The position numbers and the translations under genes were made by a program. A stretch of DNA of 64,000 nucleotides. It comes from Rheinheimera texasensis DSM 17496 (GTDB lineage: Bacteria; Pseudomonadota; Gammaproteobacteria; Enterobacterales; Alteromonadaceae). The notes under the pieces are model-generated. The model was not told the origin of the DNA. It ran no database searches and saw only the letters and a list, made by a program, of their open reading frames with translations. Positions 30,051 to 38,432 of the stretch are shown here, piece after piece. The stretch lies in the NCBI RefSeq assembly GCF_000711985.1, contig NZ_KL544006.1, positions 384,503 through 448,502 on the forward strand, given 5' to 3'. Position 1 is the stretch's first letter, and the number at the start of each line of letters is the position of its first letter.

Positions 30051-31078
30051 ACCGATTCTAATATTACTGAAGGAAGTGAATGATGGTCAGATTGCATATG
30101 GAATTGTTTTACTTGGTCTAAAAATTCGACGATATCGCTGGAGACTTTCACGCCTCGTACCTGCCAATTCTCAGCGGTATTTTGCCAACAACCAGGATTT
30201 TCTCTTTCCGCACGATTTTGGCCTGCGAAGTACTCACGGCAAAAATCCATAAAGTTCTCGCAGGATTGCCTCAAGGTACGATAAAAGTTCACTCGTTCCG
30301 GCCCAGGCCTAAAACCGAGTACTGCACTGATATGCACATACCAGCTTTCAACTTCCTTCACATATTTTGGATCTGTATACCAATGATGAAATCGGAAACT
30401 GCGAGGAGACCCAGGCACGTTTACCGGCTCATTCTCCATACTACGTAACCAATAACAATGTGGAATCGTTTTAGTTTTGCCCAACCAGGCAGTCACCAAT
30501 TCGAACGCAAGTTCGGCACTGTAAATACAACTATTTTTATGAGCCGCAGCTCGCATAGCCAGCTTGAAACCTGCCGTACGATGAACTCCGTAACATGAGA
30601 CAGGCGTGTAATGTCTGAAGTGAGTCAATAGCCGGTCACGGGATTGTTCCTGAAGCATTTCAAACTGCGCTTGCTCCGCATAATGCATACGAGTCGATAT
30701 CTGTTGTTCACTGGCCTTCCACAGAAAACTAGCGCAATTGCCATTGACGCAAGCATACGAAGTATTTTCGTTTAGTTCATCAATGGCCTCGGAGATGCCT
30801 TGTTCTGAGAAAAAATCGTCATCTGATAACATGGATGCATAAGGCGTCTGGATCATATCGCACGCCTGAAGCAAGCGCTCTGTCAATCCAACTGGAGAAT
30901 GGACGTATTGAATATTAACAGCCAGTCCGTTTAACTGGCTCTCGGCAATGGGTGTTAAACTGCCATCCATCACGATCACGGTGCAACCCTTGCCGGACCA
31001 ATAGCGCATGTTTCGAAGTACGAACTCAGGCCTGTTATATGTAGGTATGACGATGGTTAGTTTTTCTAAATTTTGCAT
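30047..31078 (-). CDS. TIGR00180-type family 2 glycosyltransferase
   Basis: A 343-residue cytoplasmic GT-A enzyme. The N-terminus LTIVIPTYNRPEFVLRNMRY binds the nucleotide, and the DxD-type site is MLSDDDFFSEQG (about residue 97). The C-terminal region has no membrane helix. It is the first gene of a three-gene unit with tagD and the glycerophosphotransferase, preceded by a sigma28-like promoter. It probably adds the sugar that later carries glycerol phosphate; that is inference. Confidence 0.82.
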   Translation of the reverse strand: MQNLEKLTIVIPTYNRPEFVLRNMRYWSGKGCTVIVMDGSLTPIAESQLNGLAVNIQYVHSPVGLTERLLQACDMIQTPYASMLSDDDFFSEQGISEAIDELNENTSYACVNGNCASFLWKASEQQISTRMHYAEQAQFEMLQEQSRDRLLTHFRHYTPVSCYGVHRTAGFKLAMRAAAHKNSCIYSAELAFELVTAWLGKTKTIPHCYWLRSMENEPVNVPGSPRSFRFHHWYTDPKYVKEVESWYVHISAVLGFRPGPERVNFYRTLRQSCENFMDFCREYFAGQNRAERENPGCWQNTAENWQVRGVKVSSDIVEFLDQVKQFHMQSDHHSLPSVILESV

Positions 31079-31108
31079 TTTTTTATTCCACCGTATTGTG
31101 TTTTTACC

Positions 31109-31135
31109 TTATCGACGATCACGGCAAAATGTTTA
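31109..31135 (-). promoter_or_regulatory. Sigma28-like promoter of the CDP-glycerol unit
   Basis: The minus strand has TAAACATT, exactly 11 bases, then GTCGATAA. The -10 differs from GCCGATAA at one base and the -35 keeps TAAA and two further positions of TAAAGTTT. Spacing equals that of the flagellin promoters in this window. The predicted start is about 24 nt before the glycosyltransferase ATG. Confidence 0.55.
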
Positions 31136-31274
31136 GCGATAAAAGTACTTCGGCATCCGACTGTTTATTTTTTGGATAAACCGAAAGGATAAAACTGAAT
31201 TTGTAAGCTGCTTGACTCCCGGAAACTCCAAACACGTGTTAGCTTATAACAAATCAATTTTTTCGGGATCTCAT

Positions 31275-32069
31275 ATGGATGCTTTTATCTGCCGTGAAAT
31301 AAATAAAATGACTATCACGTTACTGGCTGATTATTTTGGGGCTCCGGAACTGGAAATACAGCAAATTTATCAGGAGCTTTTGGATGACAAGCAGTTCCTC
31401 GGTGAAATTAATCAGCAATTAGCATTCTGTCGTCAGTATCATCAAAAAGGCATCTTTAGGCATGAATCCTTAGATAGCGTCGACTGGTTTGGGATTCAGC
31501 GAATACTCTTGTATGTATTGGTTCGGATGAGACAGCCTGAAGTTTTTGTTGAAACCGGAGTCTTTTATGGCGGCAATACAGCTTTCATTCTGAACGCGCT
31601 ACGTCGTAATGGCAAAGGCCATCTGTACTCATTTGATCTGGCAGCCAACGAAATTCAGGATCTAAACAGGCATCATCTCGTTGGTGATTCAGAAATAATT
31701 CCAGCTGGATTAGATGTGGGATTCATGGTCCATGAGAATCTAAAAAAGGCATGGACATTAATTCGTGGCCATAGTCATCAAACGTTGCCATTATTTGATA
31801 AACAAATTGATATTTTTATGCATGACAGTGACCATGCTCACAATTTTGTTCTTAGAGAATTCGAGATCATTTGGCCAAAACTCAGCGAAAATGCAGTGAT
31901 ATTAGCGGACGACTTAAATTGGGCAAATGCTTTTTTCCAGGTGTGTGTGGAACGCAGACTGTTACCTTTAATTATTACCGACAATGGTAAATCAGGCCTT
32001 CTGGCTCGCACAGGACTAGCCTGGTTACAACATCCGGCAAATACAAAGCTCGACATGGTGGGAGGCTAA
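31275..32069 (+). CDS. Class I SAM-dependent methyltransferase (Methyltransf_24-like)
   Basis: A 264-residue cytoplasmic protein. The start at 31275 has GGGAT five bases upstream; a longer frame from 31212 lacks support. The SAM-binding motif I is VFVETGVFYGGNTAFIL (about residue 95), followed by LYSFDLAANE and an acidic site DIFMHDSDHAHNFVLREF, as in metal-dependent sugar O-methyltransferases. It stands alone on the plus strand between two minus-strand units, and its stop codon lies in the loop of an intrinsic terminator. Confidence 0.8.
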   Translation: MDAFICREINKMTITLLADYFGAPELEIQQIYQELLDDKQFLGEINQQLAFCRQYHQKGIFRHESLDSVDWFGIQRILLYVLVRMRQPEVFVETGVFYGGNTAFILNALRRNGKGHLYSFDLAANEIQDLNRHHLVGDSEIIPAGLDVGFMVHENLKKAWTLIRGHSHQTLPLFDKQIDIFMHDSDHAHNFVLREFEIIWPKLSENAVILADDLNWANAFFQVCVERRLLPLIITDNGKSGLLARTGLAWLQHPANTKLDMVGG

Positions 32070-32087
32070 CGCCTCCCATTGTTTTTT
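32059..32087 (+). terminator. Intrinsic terminator of the 31275 methyltransferase
   Basis: TGGGAGGC and GCCTCCCA form a perfect eight-pair stem with a TAAC loop, followed by TTGTTTTTT. The TAA of the loop is the stop codon of the methyltransferase (32067-32069). This is a classical Rho-independent terminator on the plus strand. Confidence 0.9.
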
Positions 32088-32121
32088 ATCGACGATTGTT
32101 AAAATAGTCGAGTATTTTGTT

Positions 32122-32919
32122 TCAACGAATGTACTCTGGATAACTATCGGAAAACTGATTTCCCAGATACAACCCTTCCGGATAATTTCTCTCAAAACTT
32201 TTGATATTGCATAAGTCATCAAACCGAAGCTGCAAACTGATTCTGACTTTATTACTTACGTTTTGTTCGCTTCGATGTAATAACAACGTCGAAAAAACCA
32301 GACACTCATGATCTGACACCGCTTCATTTTCAAACTTACAATCCTTCATCAGATCCAAGTTCGCTATTTGAATAGTGCTTCCGCCATTTTTCCCATAAGT
32401 ATCCGACAATTTTTTTTCAGTCACATGCAAAGTCCCATTTAAATGTGAGCCTTTGACATAAGCTGGTGGCCCCATCTCCAATTCAACATCTCCGAGAGCA
32501 AGCCAGAATGTAAGGCCATTTTCGCTGCCCTGAATGTAGGGAAAGTCTTGATGTATACCAAGCAAATATTTATCTTCTCCCGGAATATCAAACCGTAAAC
32601 AAACAAAATTGCAACATGAAACTAATGGGGAAGCCATTAACTGGCCGGCGATCCGAACGAAATCCGGTGCAGCCGCCAATTGTTTAATAGAAGGAAAACG
32701 TCGGCAAACTTTGTAAAGTTTGCCAAGCAAAGCCCTATCACTACGGGCTATTTGCATTAAATCGGTTGCCAGTGACGACGGACGACAATATGGATATCCC
32801 CAATATGCTAACCATGCACAAATCTCCTCGGCTAGCTTCAATTTGAGCTCCATCACCGAGGCTCCAAGTTGTATTTTCAGGATGCCTTCCTGATTGTACA
32901 GTTCCTGATTGGGCTGCAT
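32122..32919 (-). CDS. Phytanoyl-CoA dioxygenase (PhyH)-family protein
   Basis: A 265-residue Fe(II)/2-oxoglutarate-type oxygenase. The iron ligands appear as His123-Gln-Asp125 in GIHQDFPYIQG and distal His215 in TLLLHRSEQN, with the 2-oxoglutarate-binding arginine likely Arg226 (KVRISLQLRF). The start at 32919 has AAGGAG seven bases upstream and lies ten bases after the preceding gene. PhyH enzymes hydroxylate small molecules; in a sugar locus a hydroxylation of a sugar or its side chain is plausible but unproven. Confidence 0.85.
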   Translation of the reverse strand: MQPNQELYNQEGILKIQLGASVMELKLKLAEEICAWLAYWGYPYCRPSSLATDLMQIARSDRALLGKLYKVCRRFPSIKQLAAAPDFVRIAGQLMASPLVSCCNFVCLRFDIPGEDKYLLGIHQDFPYIQGSENGLTFWLALGDVELEMGPPAYVKGSHLNGTLHVTEKKLSDTYGKNGGSTIQIANLDLMKDCKFENEAVSDHECLVFSTLLLHRSEQNVSNKVRISLQLRFDDLCNIKSFERNYPEGLYLGNQFSDSYPEYIR

Positions 32920-32929
32920 GTCAGGCTCC

Positions 32930-33694
32930 TTATTCACCTTTGATGAAATAACCACCCGGCGTAGAGATAAAAGGGAATTTCTTTAGTACAGGTCTACGTC
33001 CCGCAAAAAATTCATCAAAAGCAAGGCTTTCTCCGGGAAAACCTTCCATACCATACTCATCAAGGATCACAACTCCGCCAGGTACAACCCTGTCATACAA
33101 ATGCTCGAGTGCTACCTTCGTTGGTTCATATAAATCCAAATCAAGGTGTAGCATGGAGATACGCAAACCAGGATTTTTCTCGAGATATTGAGGAATTGTA
33201 TGGCGACAGTCCCCTTGTACAAGTTCCGCTCGGGAAAACCGGGGGATCATCGAGTCTCTTTGCTCAATTTCGATCGCTTGGCGCAGCACTGGAAGGAAGG
33301 TCGATGCGTTAAAACCACCAACGACTTTGTCCCGTTTGATGTTTTCCGCACCGTCCTTTACATCTAAGTCCACAAACCCTGTCCAGGTATCAAAACCAAT
33401 AACTTTTTTGAGAGTGTCTCCTGCGCAGTACACATCACAGAGTTTCAAAAAAGTCATAAAAGATGCACCTTTAAAGACACCAAGCTCGACAATAGAGCCT
33501 GGTAAATCCACAGTATGCTTAAACAACTCAATATGGGTAACAAATTTGGCAAAGTTTACCCGGCGATAGAACAACATAAAGTTTTCCAGCACATCCTGAC
33601 TGGTCAATTGATTGTCGCTGATCACTTGAGCCAGCTCAGACCATATATCGCCATCAAATGGGCTAGTTCCCATTTTTGTATAATCAGTATTCAT
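32930..33694 (-). CDS. TylF/MycF-family O-methyltransferase
   Basis: A 254-residue protein with the SAM motif GSIVELGVFKGASFMTFL (about residue 62), VIGFDTWTGF and the metal-site region MLHLDLDLYEPTKVALEHLY, followed by PGGVVILDEYG. The family methylates sugar hydroxyls of antibiotics with Mg2+. The start at 33694 has AGAGAAGG upstream. Its neighbours suggest action on a nucleotide- or glycan-bound heptose or deoxysugar. Confidence 0.86.
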   Translation of the reverse strand: MNTDYTKMGTSPFDGDIWSELAQVISDNQLTSQDVLENFMLFYRRVNFAKFVTHIELFKHTVDLPGSIVELGVFKGASFMTFLKLCDVYCAGDTLKKVIGFDTWTGFVDLDVKDGAENIKRDKVVGGFNASTFLPVLRQAIEIEQRDSMIPRFSRAELVQGDCRHTIPQYLEKNPGLRISMLHLDLDLYEPTKVALEHLYDRVVPGGVVILDEYGMEGFPGESLAFDEFFAGRRPVLKKFPFISTPGGYFIKGE

Positions 33695-33719
33695 AAATGC
33701 CTTCTCTAAATGCTTCAGA

Positions 33720-34718
33720 TTACAAACTAAAACTATCAAAATACGTAATGCGGGACCCTGCGGTGTCGAATCTTACGGGCAGACAAAAGTAGCCATTCAT
33801 TGCTTGCATCACTTGTTGTCTCTGCTCAGGGCGGACATAAACCAACAGAAACCCACCACCACCTGCGCCCAGTAATTTTCCGCCAATAGCCCCGGCCGCT
33901 CTGGCCTTGCTATACATCTCGTCAATTTGCTGATCAGCAATCAAACTGCTGAGCTGCTTTTTTAACATCCAGCCGGTATGAAGGATCTCGCCAAAGTCAT
34001 CCAGAGGTCGGCCTCCAGTCAACGTCTCTTCAAGTGGTTGAATGTACTGAAGCATTTGTTTCAAGGAATCAAACTTTTGTTTTTGACTCATTTCTTGTGA
34101 TTGTACAGCCAGCAGTTCACCGGCATCTCGGGTTTTTCTGGTGTAGAACAACAGCAATCGCTGTTCCAGCGCGGTGACTCTTTCGGCTTTATACAAAACC
34201 GGAGTGACCGATGTGCGTAAGTTCGGATAAAACCGGAAAATATTAAAGTCACCATATGCTGCAGCATAGTGGTCTTGCGTCCCTATTTTTCGTCCTAGAC
34301 GATTAATTTCCAGTTCCGCAGCTTCCCGGGCAAGCTGACCTTTTGATACTCTTTCACGCCTTAATGCATGCAGTACGTTTAATAATCCGACTGTAAATGA
34401 ACTGGATGACCCGAGCCCGGTTTGTGATGGAACGTCGGCAAAAGTAGTGATCTCAAGAGGATAATCGATGTCGAACATTTTAAGAGCTTCACGAATGATT
34501 GGATGCTCAATCTCTTCAATTTCGTTGGTGAACTCTAATTTATTCCAGCTTATCCGGTATTTATAGTCCGCAATCGGCATCTGACGTTTTGCAGTAACGT
34601 AAATGTATTTCTGGATTGCACAACTAATGACAGCACCGGGTTCCACATCGCAAAATGCCGCCAGATCAGTACCGCCGCCAATAAAACTGGTCCGAAATGG
34701 TGTTCTGGAAATGATCAT
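33720..34718 (-). CDS. hddA: GHMP kinase, D-glycero-D-manno-heptose 7-phosphate kinase-like (HddA)
   Basis: A 332-residue GHMP-superfamily kinase. It begins RTPFRTSFIGGGTDLAAFC, like HddA and fucokinase-type enzymes, and has the ATP loop PSQTGLGSSSSFTVGLLN (about residue 98). A glycine-rich C-terminal motif follows (GAIGGKLLGAGGGGFLLVYV). HddA phosphorylates heptose 7-phosphate at C1 in GDP-heptose synthesis. GmhA-like, GmhB-like and HddC-like partners are encoded nearby. The stop of the upstream epimerase overlaps its start by four bases. Confidence 0.85.
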   Translation of the reverse strand: MIISRTPFRTSFIGGGTDLAAFCDVEPGAVISCAIQKYIYVTAKRQMPIADYKYRISWNKLEFTNEIEEIEHPIIREALKMFDIDYPLEITTFADVPSQTGLGSSSSFTVGLLNVLHALRRERVSKGQLAREAAELEINRLGRKIGTQDHYAAAYGDFNIFRFYPNLRTSVTPVLYKAERVTALEQRLLLFYTRKTRDAGELLAVQSQEMSQKQKFDSLKQMLQYIQPLEETLTGGRPLDDFGEILHTGWMLKKQLSSLIADQQIDEMYSKARAAGAIGGKLLGAGGGGFLLVYVRPEQRQQVMQAMNGYFCLPVRFDTAGSRITYFDSFSL

Positions 34719-35590
34719 GTGGCCCCCATTACAGCTCTTCGTTCAAGGTCATTGGCAATGATTTGCCTGATACCATCGTGTAATTGCACTTGGCACGAGA
34801 ATCCGAGCCGATTTAGTTTCGAAACATCCGCCCACCACTGCTGTGTTGGTGACGTATCCTGATATATCGGCGCCTGTCCGGCAGACTCCAGCATCAGATT
34901 GACAATTTGGGCAACAGAAACAGCCCGACCACTCCCGACATTAAAAATCCCCTGTTCCGATGTGCGCTCAACAAGCATTAACAAAGCCCGAGCCACATCA
35001 TCAACGTGAATAAAATCAACGGCATGATAAGGAGTATTCACCTGTGGGATATCTCCCTGCATAATCTGCGCCGAAAGCGTAGGTAACAGTGATTGTGGTC
35101 GTTGTCCCGGGCCGTAGCTATAAAAGATTCGAGCTTCCGCCAAAGTTGCCCCAAAATCCCGACACATGGCGTCTGCAATCTGAAAAACAGCATTTTTTGT
35201 CGAAGCAAACACGCCAGGCTGATTGGGTAGCATCAACTCGTTAACAGCTCCAGATTGCTGGCCATATTGCCAACAACTGCCAGCCAAAACGATGCGCCGA
35301 CATCCAGCCTGCAGTAACTCGAGAATAAGCATGGATTGCTGGTTTAGATTCTCCATACAAAGTGCAGGTGAATAATCAGGTAATCCTTGCCACGCCAATA
35401 AAATTGCACTTTCAGGCTGGGTCTCACGTAGATAACTTCTGACAACTGCAATTTCTGCAAAAGATGCTTTTAAGCCTCCAGGCACATTTTGCGATCTGCT
35501 TATTGAACTTAACGTCACCTGAGCCGGGTCAAGTTGGCGTTGTAATGCGCTTCCGATAAAGCCACTGATACCACTGACAAATAACTTCAT
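34715..35590 (-). CDS. NAD-dependent epimerase/dehydratase family protein with Tyr-to-Phe change
   Basis: A 291-residue extended SDR with the nucleotide loop SGISGFIGSAL (residues 6-16), AGSCWQYG and FYSYGPGQRPQSLLPTL. The usual catalytic YxxxK reads FASTK, so Phe128 occupies the tyrosine position while Lys132 is kept; the codon TTT is clear. It may be a reductase or epimerase using another acid, or an inactive relative. It is coupled on both sides, to the RmlC-like gene and to hddA. Confidence 0.85.
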   Translation of the reverse strand: MKLFVSGISGFIGSALQRQLDPAQVTLSSISRSQNVPGGLKASFAEIAVVRSYLRETQPESAILLAWQGLPDYSPALCMENLNQQSMLILELLQAGCRRIVLAGSCWQYGQQSGAVNELMLPNQPGVFASTKNAVFQIADAMCRDFGATLAEARIFYSYGPGQRPQSLLPTLSAQIMQGDIPQVNTPYHAVDFIHVDDVARALLMLVERTSEQGIFNVGSGRAVSVAQIVNLMLESAGQAPIYQDTSPTQQWWADVSKLNRLGFSCQVQLHDGIRQIIANDLERRAVMGAT

Positions 35591-36162
35591 CGCTGTTGCC
35601 CATTGGTGCGGCTATATAATGCCAGGTAGGTTGATAAATCAAAATCGGCATATTGCTGGTCTTTTTCTGATATGGATATCGGCTGTGCAGGCCAGTCAAC
35701 ATTCACCAAAGGATCATTCCAACGAAAGCCGTAATAGTGTGAAGGGCTATACAATTCCGACATGTAATACAACATCGTGCTATCAGGAGCCAACGTCAAG
35801 AAAGCATTGGCACATCCTTTTGGGATCAGCAATGCATGGCGGGCCTCGCTATTTAATTGAATGGTTTGCTGCGTCAGAAAAGTCGGCGAGTCTGGACGCA
35901 GGTCGATAGTGACATTAAAAAAACGACCACTCACCGGCGTCATAATTTTATCTTCGCCAAAGGGTGCCATCTGAAAGTGAAAGCCACGCAATGTATTACA
36001 AGCGAAGTTCTCCGAAATGTTTGTTTGCCGGATTTGAAATGAAACGCCAGCCTGTTGAAACTCGGTCATGCAAAAACTACGACGAAAGACACCACGACTA
36101 TCAGCAAACGGCGAAGATTCAATCAGATAAGAACCATGGATTTGAAGTTGGTTAAACTGCAT
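35587..36162 (-). CDS. RmlC-like sugar 3,5-epimerase
   Basis: A 191-residue cupin of the dTDP-4-dehydrorhamnose 3,5-epimerase family. The catalytic base His62 stands in RGFHFQM and a tyrosine pair (132-133) sits at the usual acid position. The segment normally GFAHGF is GCANAF, so His119 is replaced by Asn. In this heptose setting a GDP-4-keto-6-deoxyheptose may be the substrate, as for Campylobacter capsule epimerases; that is inference. Confidence 0.85.
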   Translation of the reverse strand: MQFNQLQIHGSYLIESSPFADSRGVFRRSFCMTEFQQAGVSFQIRQTNISENFACNTLRGFHFQMAPFGEDKIMTPVSGRFFNVTIDLRPDSPTFLTQQTIQLNSEARHALLIPKGCANAFLTLAPDSTMLYYMSELYSPSHYYGFRWNDPLVNVDWPAQPISISEKDQQYADFDLSTYLALYSRTNGQQR

Positions 36163-37399
36163 TTATCCAAACCTCACGCACAGGTCCTGGCAAGGGCACT
36201 ATAACTTTGCCAGTAAAACCATAGGTCTGCTGAAGTTCCTGGACTATTTCCTGTTCAAAATTCCAAGCAAGTAACAAAATGGTATCCGGTTTTGTAGCCA
36301 ACGCTTCAGCAGGTGGCAGAATCTGAATATCTGTGCCCGCCGTATAACAATAATGTTTGTAAGGGCTCTTATCTGCTATGCAAGTCAAATATTGCGCATC
36401 AATACCAGCAAAATTTAACAGTGTTGAGCTCCGTGCAGATGCACCATAACCGATGACACGTCGGCCTGCAGCCAGTTCAGCATCTAAGGCTTCGCGTAAA
36501 CTTTTGGCATGTTCAAGTGACTTTTGCGCGAAGTTTTTCCAGGATGCCAAATCGTTGATCCCACTTGCCATTTCGTGTTGCAGAGCATCTCGAAGTGAAT
36601 CTGTGATTTCTTTGCTTTTTTTGCTAAAGAAAATAACGTATGAGCCACCACTAATAGGGCTCTGAAACAGGTCAAACGGGAAAAAACCGTATTTATTCAG
36701 CAGGTTCTGCATACTCGTCAACGAATGATAAAACAAGTGCTCGTGATACACAGAATCGTAATGCAATTCGTCAAATATCTTGCCAGCATAATGAAACTCA
36801 AACGCACCTATACCTTCATCGGACAATAACCGAACTAATGACTGCATAATTTCGTCAATGTGTTCCACGTGGGGAATGACATTGCGGGCAATAAATCCGT
36901 CACATTGACCATAGTTATCGATCACATGCTGAGCACTGCCTGCATTGAAAAAATCTGCGAGTGTCGGGATCCCCTGAGCGTTAGCGGCTTGCGCAATATT
37001 GGCGGCAGGATCAACACCTAATACCTTGATCCCTCTTTCAATAAAGGGCTTTAAAAAGGTTCCGTCATTACTGGCCATTTCAACGATAAATGGTTGTTTT
37101 TCTGGTGTGCGTTGCAGGAATTGCTGACAAAAATACTGCGCATAATCTTTTGCAGTCTGCGACGTACCCGTAACCCATACATAGTGTTTAAACAGGTATT
37201 CGCTATCCACATCAACTGTCAGTTGCACAGATTTAGCTTGCTCAGACCATCCCAACACCAATGGGATTTGCGGCAAGGGTTCTGACTTGTCCCGGCGTAA
37301 ACTATTTGCTGGTGGTTGAAGCCCCATATCAAAGAATACTTCGAGCGGCTGTTCCGGAAAAATCCGGCAATGATGAACTTCGTGATAGATTCTATTCAT
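36152..37399 (-). CDS. C-methyltransferase-like SAM-dependent methyltransferase
   Basis: A 415-residue protein with the TylC3-type layout. It has an N-terminal small domain, a SAM-binding Rossmann domain with VEMASNDGTFLKPF (about residue 109) and GFIARNVIPHVEH, and a C-terminal domain with RRVIGYGASARSSTLLNFAGI. The N-terminal zinc site of the family (two CxxC pairs) is reduced to one cysteine, Cys11. It overlaps the RmlC-like gene and the next epimerase. Substrate may be a keto-sugar nucleotide. Confidence 0.85.
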   Translation of the reverse strand: MNRIYHEVHHCRIFPEQPLEVFFDMGLQPPANSLRRDKSEPLPQIPLVLGWSEQAKSVQLTVDVDSEYLFKHYVWVTGTSQTAKDYAQYFCQQFLQRTPEKQPFIVEMASNDGTFLKPFIERGIKVLGVDPAANIAQAANAQGIPTLADFFNAGSAQHVIDNYGQCDGFIARNVIPHVEHIDEIMQSLVRLLSDEGIGAFEFHYAGKIFDELHYDSVYHEHLFYHSLTSMQNLLNKYGFFPFDLFQSPISGGSYVIFFSKKSKEITDSLRDALQHEMASGINDLASWKNFAQKSLEHAKSLREALDAELAAGRRVIGYGASARSSTLLNFAGIDAQYLTCIADKSPYKHYCYTAGTDIQILPPAEALATKPDTILLLAWNFEQEIVQELQQTYGFTGKVIVPLPGPVREVWINAV

Positions 37400-38432
37400 G
37401 CTTCACCCAAAACAGATTGTCATCCAATTTCCCCGAAGCTAATAGATCATCGAGTTGTGCCAATCTGGTGCAACGCGGGCCCCGGAAGTCTTGTTCTTTA
37501 AAATCAATATCTTCGAATTTAGCCAGCATTTCCTGTCCAGCTCTGACGAGGTCCCATGCCGGTTGATAATAATCCTGTAACTCCGTCAGAATTCGGTTAA
37601 AGCCAACACGATAGGTTCTGGCGTCTGAGCCATGTTCCCCGGTAAATACCAAATCGCATCCGGCTACTAAAGTACTGACTGTTTCTGCAATTTGCCTGAC
37701 GGTGTAATTGCCATTTTCAATACCGACGTTATAAGACCGGCCATTTATCAGCGAAACCGGTGCTGTTAATCCGGCAATAAAAGCTTTACAGACATCCTGA
37801 ACATGGACTATTGGTCGCCATGGCGTGCCGTCACTTTTAATCTCAATTTTGCCTGTGGTATAGGCGCAGGCTAAAAGGTTGTTAAAAATAATGTCACAAC
37901 GCAGACGGGGTGACCAACCGAATACAGTAGAGGGCCGGAAACAGACTACACAAAATGTTTCGCTTACGAGAGTTTTCAGTTCCTGCTCTGCTTGCCATTT
38001 AGTTTTCGCATAGGCTGTGATCGGGTGTTTCACTGAATTATCTTCGTCTAACTCTGCATCGGAGTCAGCAATACCGTACATGCTCTGTGATGACGCATAG
38101 ATAAAACGGGAAACACCCGCATTTTTTGCCAGTCGGGCCAACCTTACTGCAGCCCGGTAGTTAATTTCCTCGGTGATCCCCGCTTTTAATTCACCAAGCG
38201 GATCATTTGATAATGCGGCCAAATGAATGACTGCATCGACCCCCACGAGGTCTTCAGCTGCAACGTCGCGGATGTCTTTGGTGATGGATCTATAAACCCG
38301 TTCCTGTTGTTCCAACTCGCAATCGTCATAAAATCCGGTATCTAAACCAATAATGTCATATTGTAATTTCGCGAGCTGGTCGACCAACACCGAACCAATG
38401 TAACCGCGATCACCAGTGACCATGACTTTCAT
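37392..38432 (-). CDS. NAD-dependent epimerase/dehydratase
   Basis: A 346-residue extended SDR. It has TGDRGYIGSVLVDQL at the N-terminus, SSQSMYG and the catalytic Y-A-K-T-K (ITAYAKTKWQAE). The ATG at 38432 has AAGGAG seven bases upstream, although it overlaps the preceding gene by 23 bases. Relatives in polysaccharide loci modify sugar nucleotides beside cytidylyl- or guanylyltransferases. A 4,6-dehydratase or 4-reductase on GDP-heptose would suit the context. Confidence 0.85.
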   Translation of the reverse strand: MKVMVTGDRGYIGSVLVDQLAKLQYDIIGLDTGFYDDCELEQQERVYRSITKDIRDVAAEDLVGVDAVIHLAALSNDPLGELKAGITEEINYRAAVRLARLAKNAGVSRFIYASSQSMYGIADSDAELDEDNSVKHPITAYAKTKWQAEQELKTLVSETFCVVCFRPSTVFGWSPRLRCDIIFNNLLACAYTTGKIEIKSDGTPWRPIVHVQDVCKAFIAGLTAPVSLINGRSYNVGIENGNYTVRQIAETVSTLVAGCDLVFTGEHGSDARTYRVGFNRILTELQDYYQPAWDLVRAGQEMLAKFEDIDFKEQDFRGPRCTRLAQLDDLLASGKLDDNLFWVKHE

